Shown one piece after another: positions 13,477 through 18,025 of a stretch of 18,025 nt of DNA. Under the pieces are notes generated by a model. That model ran no database searches. It had not been told where the DNA came from and worked only from the letters and a program-made list of their open reading frames with translations. The stretch comes from JAIBCM01 sp041395165. GTDB taxonomy: Bacteria; Verrucomicrobiota; Verrucomicrobiia; JADLBR01; JAIBCM01. How positions within the stretch are numbered: the first letter of the stretch is position 1; the number at the start of each line of letters is the position of its first letter. The DNA is taken from assembly GCA_041395165.1 (NCBI GenBank), contig JAWLBA010000020.1, forward strand, positions 1 through 18,025. The letters run 5' to 3'. The translations under genes and the position numbers were made by a program.

Positions 13477-15348
13477 ATGGTATCACAATCTAAAACCTTG
13501 AAACATTGGCTTTTTTCGACTTTGGGAGTTGTTTCCATTTTTGTTTTATTAGTTGGCCTGAATCTTATTTTTAATATTGTTCCTAGTCGCTTTGATTTTA
13601 CAGAAAGCAAACTTTATACTTTATCGCAAGGCACTGAAAAAATTTTGCAAAAAATCCAAGGACCGATTGTCGTTCGTTTTTATGCGACTCGGAAAGACAC
13701 TGCTATGCCGGTGTTCCTTAAAAATTACGCGGACACGGTGGAAAATCTTTTGTTGGAATTTCAGAAAAAATCTAAAGGTAAAATTCAGGTGGAAATTTAT
13801 GATCCTGAGCCGGATTCCGATGCGGAAGATTCAGCGCGCATTGATGGGGTTCGATCTCAACCATTGCAAGCGGGTTCCGATATTTATTTAGGGATTTCCT
13901 TTAGTGCTTTGGACCGTAAAATTGCAATTCCTTTTCTTTCTCCAGAACGCGCCTCTTTATTAGAATATGATATTGCGCGCTCTCTTGTTCAGGTAACTTC
14001 CACTCAAAAGCCGGTTATTGGTATTGTGACATCGCTTCCGGTGTTTGGTGATCAGCCGGATAAAAATAATCCTTTTGTTAATGAACGTTCGCAGCCGCCT
14101 TGGACGTTGATATCGGAATTACAGCGAGATTTTGACGTGAAACCAGTGGATTTGGACGCGGAGGAAGTTCCGAAAGAGATTAATGTTTTGTTGGTGATTC
14201 ATCCTTTGGATTTTTCGAAAAAACTGCAATTTGCGATTGATCAATTTGTGATGCGTGGTGGAAGGTTGGCAGTGTTTCTTGATCCTTATTCGATTGCTGA
14301 CATGAGTCGGGCGCCTGCGGGTAATATGCCTATGCCGCGAGGTTCGACTTTGGATGATTTATTGAAAGCATGGGGCTATTCATTTGATAAAACCAAGGTG
14401 GTAGCGGATTTGACTTATAAAACGCCGATTAATCAGGGGCGCGGTGTGATTGAGTCGCCAGTTGTTTTGTCTCTCGATAAAACGGCAGTTAATTCTGAAG
14501 ATTCCGCAACGAGCCAAATTGATAATTTATTGTTTGCTTTTAGCGGTTTTTTTGCGGGTAAACCGGTTGCCGGATTGAAGGGAGAGGTTTTGGTGCATTC
14601 CAGTTCCAATGTGATGTCAACGGAAGCCATCAGCGCTTATTTTCAACCAGAAAAAGCTTTGGAAAATTTTCGTTCCGATCAAACGGTTCGTTCTTTAGTT
14701 GTTCGGTTAAGCGGAAAATTCAAGACGGCGTTTCCTGACGGAAAACCTCAAGAGGGCACGAATGCGGTTAGTTCCACGACGCCTTTTCTTAAAGAAAGTA
14801 GTGCCGACACATTTGTGCTTTTAGTGGGTGACAGTGATTTTTTGACTGATCAATTTTCCGTGCGTGTTCAAGGATTTTTAGGGCAACGCATTGCTGTTCC
14901 TTTGAATGGGAATCTTAATTTTGCGCAGAATCTTATTGAGCAGCTGGCAGGTGATAGCGATTTAATTGAGGTTCGAAGTCGAGCTACTTTGCAGCGGCCT
15001 TTTGCTCGATTGAAACGATTAGAGGCTGAGGCTAACGAGCATTATCGCTCGAAGATTCAAGCTTTGGAAAAGGATTTAGAGGAAACGCAAAATCGATTGA
15101 ATGAGTTGCAGAGCAAGAAAAGTGCTACGGATCAATTGATTGTTTCGCCTGAGCAACAGTCAGAAATGAATCGTTTTGCAACGCGTCGCGCTGAAGTTAA
15201 AAAGGAGCTAAAAGAGTTACGAAAAGATCTTCGTCATGATATTACTTCATTAGAAAATCTTTTGAAATGGATTAATATTGGGGCGATGCCTTTAGTGGTC
15301 ATTATCGTAGGGTTGATATTGTTTTTAAAACAAAAGAGAAAAAATTGA
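13477..15348 (+). CDS. GldG-like ABC-associated membrane protein
   Basis: A 623-residue protein of the GldG family (ABC-type auxiliary component). It has one membrane segment near the N terminus (about 11-33), a large extracytoplasmic region with the family hallmark FDFTESKLYTLSQGT (39-53), a charged coiled coil (about 510-585; leucine-glutamate-rich, LEKDLEETQNRLNEL), and a C-terminal segment (WINIGAMPLVVIIVGLILF). The ATG at 13477 is chosen because AGGA lies before it and the permease stop precedes it by four bases; a GTG at 13453 would overlap the permease. It works with the ATPase and permease of this operon and presumably binds or guides the exported substrate. Confidence 0.88.
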   Translation: MVSQSKTLKHWLFSTLGVVSIFVLLVGLNLIFNIVPSRFDFTESKLYTLSQGTEKILQKIQGPIVVRFYATRKDTAMPVFLKNYADTVENLLLEFQKKSKGKIQVEIYDPEPDSDAEDSARIDGVRSQPLQAGSDIYLGISFSALDRKIAIPFLSPERASLLEYDIARSLVQVTSTQKPVIGIVTSLPVFGDQPDKNNPFVNERSQPPWTLISELQRDFDVKPVDLDAEEVPKEINVLLVIHPLDFSKKLQFAIDQFVMRGGRLAVFLDPYSIADMSRAPAGNMPMPRGSTLDDLLKAWGYSFDKTKVVADLTYKTPINQGRGVIESPVVLSLDKTAVNSEDSATSQIDNLLFAFSGFFAGKPVAGLKGEVLVHSSSNVMSTEAISAYFQPEKALENFRSDQTVRSLVVRLSGKFKTAFPDGKPQEGTNAVSSTTPFLKESSADTFVLLVGDSDFLTDQFSVRVQGFLGQRIAVPLNGNLNFAQNLIEQLAGDSDLIEVRSRATLQRPFARLKRLEAEANEHYRSKIQALEKDLEETQNRLNELQSKKSATDQLIVSPEQQSEMNRFATRRAEVKKELKELRKDLRHDITSLENLLKWINIGAMPLVVIIVGLILFLKQKRKN

Positions 15349-16316
15349 TGAAATTTGCGCGTCTTCTCGTTTTGTTATTGGTGGCTTTGGTAATTGTGAC
15401 GTTTGCCATTTTTTTAAGGCAAAAAAAACAAACTTCGCTTTCTTTGGGGCAATTGCAGGCGGGACAAAAAATTTTTTCTGATCTTGATCTTAACGGTTTG
15501 ACAAAGGTTCAAGTTCAGAAGCTTGGTCAAACTTTAACTTTATCGAAAATAAACGGGATTTGGCAGGTTGAAGAAAAATATGGTTATCCTGCGGCTTTTT
15601 CTTTGCTACGTGATTTTTTGACCAAAGTTGCTGAGGCGAAAATCGTTCAAAACGTGCCTGCGAATGCCGATCAATGGAGTCAATTAGATTTGGTTTCTCC
15701 CGAAAATCAGGGTGCTGCAATTGAAATTAAATTGTTTAAAGACTCGAAGCAATTGGCGACTTTATTTTATGTGGGCAAAAGTCCGGTGAATGCAGCGGGT
15801 CGTTATGTGAGATTGCCGCAAAAGAATGAATCGATTTTTTTAGTGAATGAACCTTTTTCGGCGCTCAATTATAAACCGGAAGATTGGTTGGATAAGCAAT
15901 TTATTCGTCCTGACAATATTACTTCGCTTACCATCAAGCCTGCGACTAAAGAGGAGTGGAAATTATTTCGAAGCAGTGAAACTAATGCGTTTGAAATGGT
16001 TGGTGTGAAAAAAGAAAAACTTGATAGCGAAAAAGTCGATAGTTTAATTCAAGCTTTGAGCTCATTACGATTTGACGATATTTTAGAAACTAATCTTGTA
16101 AAGGAAGGGTTTAGTAATCCGGCTCATATTGAAATGGCAACATTTAATGAGAAAAATTATCGCTTAACAGTTGGAAGTGTGACGAATGAACATTATTTCG
16201 TTAAGTTGAATGTGGGTGATAAACAGCAAGACGAAAAACATTTTGAAAAGTATATTTATTTGATTCCGAAATCTTCTCTTGATCCTTTATTGGAGGATCG
16301 ACCCTTAAAAAAATAA
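15348..16316 (+). CDS. DUF4340 domain membrane protein
   Basis: A 322-residue protein with an N-terminal membrane anchor (about 4-24) and a large extracytoplasmic domain carrying the DUF4340 pattern (a repeated strand-rich unit with LTLSKINGIWQVEEKYGYPAA near residue 65 and DNITSLTIKPA later). DUF4340 proteins regularly follow GldG-type genes and are thought to be part of the same complex. The ATG shares a base with the preceding stop (TGATG), so it is coupled to it. It ends the operon; a 4-bp hairpin (AGTG-CAGA-CACT, near 16326) follows but is too weak to be called a terminator. Confidence 0.85.
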   Translation: MKFARLLVLLLVALVIVTFAIFLRQKKQTSLSLGQLQAGQKIFSDLDLNGLTKVQVQKLGQTLTLSKINGIWQVEEKYGYPAAFSLLRDFLTKVAEAKIVQNVPANADQWSQLDLVSPENQGAAIEIKLFKDSKQLATLFYVGKSPVNAAGRYVRLPQKNESIFLVNEPFSALNYKPEDWLDKQFIRPDNITSLTIKPATKEEWKLFRSSETNAFEMVGVKKEKLDSEKVDSLIQALSSLRFDDILETNLVKEGFSNPAHIEMATFNEKNYRLTVGSVTNEHYFVKLNVGDKQQDEKHFEKYIYLIPKSSLDPLLEDRPLKK

Positions 16317-16372
16317 TCAAAAAGATAGTGCAGACACTGTTTAGTTCAAAAAAGACTTTTATCGTCAAAAAA

Positions 16373-16389
16373 ATCTGATAAAATCAGAT
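16373..16389 (+). promoter_or_regulatory. inverted repeat overlapping an extended -10 promoter
   Basis: A perfect 7-bp inverted repeat with a three-base centre, ATCTGAT-AAA-ATCAGAT, ends two bases before the ATG at 16392. Within it lies TG-A-TAAAAT (16376-16384), an extended -10 box. No convincing -35 box is present. The -10 box ends seven bases before the ATG, so the transcript should begin at or next to the start codon. The symmetry suggests an operator that would shut the promoter by covering it. Confidence 0.5.
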
Positions 16390-16391
16390 CC

Positions 16392-17627
16392 ATGGCTGAA
16401 CCATCAATCCCAGAAAAAATCGCCTCTTCTAATCAAAACGCAAAAGAAGCTTTTTTAAAAACAATCGATGTGATTATGGAAGTCGGAAAGCTTGCTTATG
16501 AAAAAGGGGCAGAAGAACAAAAAATTAAAGCAAAAGATTGTTCTGACTCGATTGAGTTACAAACTCATGAAGTAAAATTTGGCTACTATCATACGTCAAT
16601 CCGTATTACACCTAAAAGTGAAGAATATAAAGATGATCCTCGTTTTAAACAAGTCGATGAAGCAGGTAGGCATTATACTACCCTGGGTGCTGGCCCAACT
16701 TATAATACATTAGTCCATCATGTGGATCGACCAAATGATATTGGTCCTCATCCAAACCGCATACCCCTTGGACTTAAAAACTGCAAACATGAATTGATGC
16801 TAATTGAACATGTTTTAGATAAGGATAGTAAATTTAAAGATGTTTTAGACTATGACTTATTTCCAGCAGAAAAATACCATGGAGTTTGGTATTGGGCAGA
16901 TGATGGTTATAATTCTAATTCTTTTATATCTGGTTTAATTGATGCGGCTAATTTAGAAAAGCCTGATATTGATCTTAAAGTGCATCCAGGTTGGAATAAG
17001 CCTGTTCCAATAGAATATTTTAGAGGAGTTTTAGCAGATGATATCCTTTACCGTCATTTGCCAGAATTAGAACAAAGACAAAAGGCGTTAAATTGGGGAA
17101 AAAGGGAGGAAGCAAAAGGAGAATATAAAGAAAAATTTCTTTTTGATTATCTTTATAAAAATGACAATGTAAATAGCAAGAGCCAAAGTGAAAATAAAAA
17201 ACATTACAATAATTTTACGACACTGAGGGAATGCGAAGCATCAGATAGTCCACTGTGTGAAGCATTAAGACGCTTAAATAGACCAAAAGAAGATACTTAT
17301 TATTATAGTCAAGAAACTGGTTATGTAGATGTAAAACCAATTCCTGAACTGTATAATGATTACAAGAAACAATATACATGGAAACAATATTCCGAAGAAA
17401 AAGATGCAATGTTAAGAGATTGTAAATCAGGCCGTAAAATTTGTGAAAGCCAAATGCAAATAAAAAGTTATGAAACATTTTCTAGAGAGTATGATACACC
17501 TGAAAGTAAACGCCAAGAGATAATTAAAGATGTTTTTGATAAGATTGATGATTTTAAAAAATCAGACGCATTTAAATTTATAGAGAACCAAGTTGACGGT
17601 GTTACTAAAATTTTACCAAAATTTTAA
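16392..17627 (+). CDS. AT-rich orphan protein with RHS-toxin-like, papain-fold-like domain
   Basis: A 411-residue protein without signal peptide. Its N-terminal half (about 58-206) contains YYHTSIRITP (65-74), DPRF (82-85), YTTLGAGP (95-102), the core GYNSNSFISGL (172-182) and PGWNKPVP (199-206). I recall this set of motifs from C-terminal domains of RHS-type proteins in Proteobacteria; that is memory and cannot be verified here. The His67 and the NSNS core (174-177) are where a permuted papain-like fold (LRAT/NlpC group) would put its His and Cys, but the Cys is replaced by Ser. The second half is lysine- and glutamate-rich and unlike anything I know. Composition differs from neighbours: strongly AT-rich with many AGA/AGG arginine codons, which the upstream genes avoid. 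This suggests recent transfer. The start is fixed by the adjoining promoter; no Shine-Dalgarno. Confidence 0.6.
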   Translation: MAEPSIPEKIASSNQNAKEAFLKTIDVIMEVGKLAYEKGAEEQKIKAKDCSDSIELQTHEVKFGYYHTSIRITPKSEEYKDDPRFKQVDEAGRHYTTLGAGPTYNTLVHHVDRPNDIGPHPNRIPLGLKNCKHELMLIEHVLDKDSKFKDVLDYDLFPAEKYHGVWYWADDGYNSNSFISGLIDAANLEKPDIDLKVHPGWNKPVPIEYFRGVLADDILYRHLPELEQRQKALNWGKREEAKGEYKEKFLFDYLYKNDNVNSKSQSENKKHYNNFTTLRECEASDSPLCEALRRLNRPKEDTYYYSQETGYVDVKPIPELYNDYKKQYTWKQYSEEKDAMLRDCKSGRKICESQMQIKSYETFSREYDTPESKRQEIIKDVFDKIDDFKKSDAFKFIENQVDGVTKILPKF

Positions 17628-17693
17628 ATAAATAGGTTTCTTGCCTTGCGAGGATCTCCAGCGAATCGTGGAAGTAACAAAATATAAAACAAT

Positions 17694-17723
17694 TTAAACT
17701 TCGTGCTTTTTCACGAAGTTTAA
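17694..17723. terminator. bidirectional terminator between convergent genes
   Basis: A perfect 12-bp stem (TTAAACTTCGTG 17694-17705 with CACGAAGTTTAA 17712-17723) closes a six-base loop CTTTTT. It lies between the + strand gene ending at 17627 and the - strand gene ending at 17757. Read on the - strand it is followed by a T-rich stretch (ATTGTTTTATATTTTG); on the + strand no strong T run follows. Confidence 0.8.
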
Positions 17724-17756
17724 GCCGATTATTTGAATTGCATGGTTAAGCCATTT

Positions 17757-18025
17757 TTAATCTTTTTTCTTTTTCTTTTCTTCTTTTTTGGATTCGTGTT
17801 CTCGATCGTATTGGATGCCTGCCTTAATTTCATCCATAGCGCTATCGATAAGGTGAATAGCTCTAACACGATGACCGCCCTTATCGGGTGTTGCGGCTTT
17901 TAAGTGGGTTTTAGCTTGATTTAATGCGTCCATCGCTTCGCGCATGTGATTCTGATCTGCGCGTAGAGTTGAACATGTGAGAGTGAGAACAGCGACAAGA
18001 GGTAAAACAATTTTTAAGATTTTTT
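17757..18025 (-). CDS. small helical lipoprotein, 5' end outside the window
   Basis: The open frame runs off the right edge. Before the internal ATG at 17945 it continues upstream as KILKIVLPLVAVLTLTCSTLRADQ, a clear lipoprotein signal: charged start, hydrophobic core, and the lipobox LTLTC with the Cys to be lipidated. No start codon is in frame inside the window, so only the first few residues are missing. The mature protein is a small helical repeat: MREAMDALNQAKTHLKAA, then DKGGHRVRAIHLIDSAMDEI, and AGIQYDREHESKKEEKKKKKD. The DKGGHR...AI..I..A...I..GI.YDR pattern matches short exported proteins I recall from Proteobacteria. Function unknown; the lysine-rich tail is conspicuous. Starting the gene at 17945 would lose the signal peptide. 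Confidence 0.75.
   Translation of the reverse strand, partial: KILKIVLPLVAVLTLTCSTLRADQNHMREAMDALNQAKTHLKAATPDKGGHRVRAIHLIDSAMDEIKAGIQYDREHESKKEEKKKKKD

Noticed and set aside
16326..16345. Hairpin AGTG-CAGA-CACT after the DUF4340 gene
   Set aside because: Only four base pairs and no proper T run, so not called a terminator.
17741..17758. ATGG-TTAAG-CCAT followed by TTTTT as a second terminator for the + strand
   Set aside because: A 4-bp stem is weak and the 12-bp hairpin at 17694-17723 already serves this gap.

Overview
The window most likely comes from a Gram-negative member of the PVC group, probably Verrucomicrobiota. This is inferred from gene content: a DUF5069 domain, an SpoIVB-like S55 peptidase followed by a beta-propeller protein, a Gld-type ABC cluster ending in a DUF4340 protein, a TonB-ExbB-ExbD energy module, and C5-pathway hemL. 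The core genes are moderately AT-rich and prefer CGT/CGA for arginine. Clear Shine-Dalgarno sequences stand before some starts (3671, 4951, 13477) and are absent before others (1832, 8000, 10123). The phylum assignment is an inference.

Left edge (1-1247): accessory region. A PIN-domain nuclease gene (145-603) has a near-consensus promoter placed so that the mRNA should be leaderless. A small basic protein (593-766) overlaps its 3' end and is a candidate antitoxin. It is followed by weak hairpins and a cluster of dispersed hairpin repeats carrying GAGGATGACA (972-1178).

Central block (1248-10800): eleven tightly packed + strand genes, mostly overlapping or 1-5 bases apart, likely one transcription unit. 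In order: a secreted 171-aa protein; ExbB, ExbD and TonB-like proteins; a membrane-anchored zinc ribbon; a nitroreductase fused to DUF5069; HemL; an S55-like peptidase whose coding region is split between two frames; a secreted beta-propeller protein; and a left-handed beta-helix sugar-nucleotide acyltransferase-like protein. ExbD is unusual: the N-x-x-P-x-x-D motif that carries the proton-path aspartate reads D-x-x-P-x-x-N.

Right-central block (10846-16316): tRNA-Ser(CGA), an RluE-like pseudouridine synthase, then a coupled four-gene ABC module (ATPase, six-TM permease, GldG-like protein, DUF4340 protein).

Right edge (16317-18025): an AT-rich gene with AGA arginine codons, probably acquired, encodes a 411-aa protein. 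It resembles domains I recall from the C termini of RHS-type polymorphic toxins. Its start is preceded at once by a perfect 17-bp inverted repeat overlapping an extended -10 box, again predicting a leaderless mRNA. A strong bidirectional hairpin separates it from a convergent lipoprotein gene that runs off the right end.
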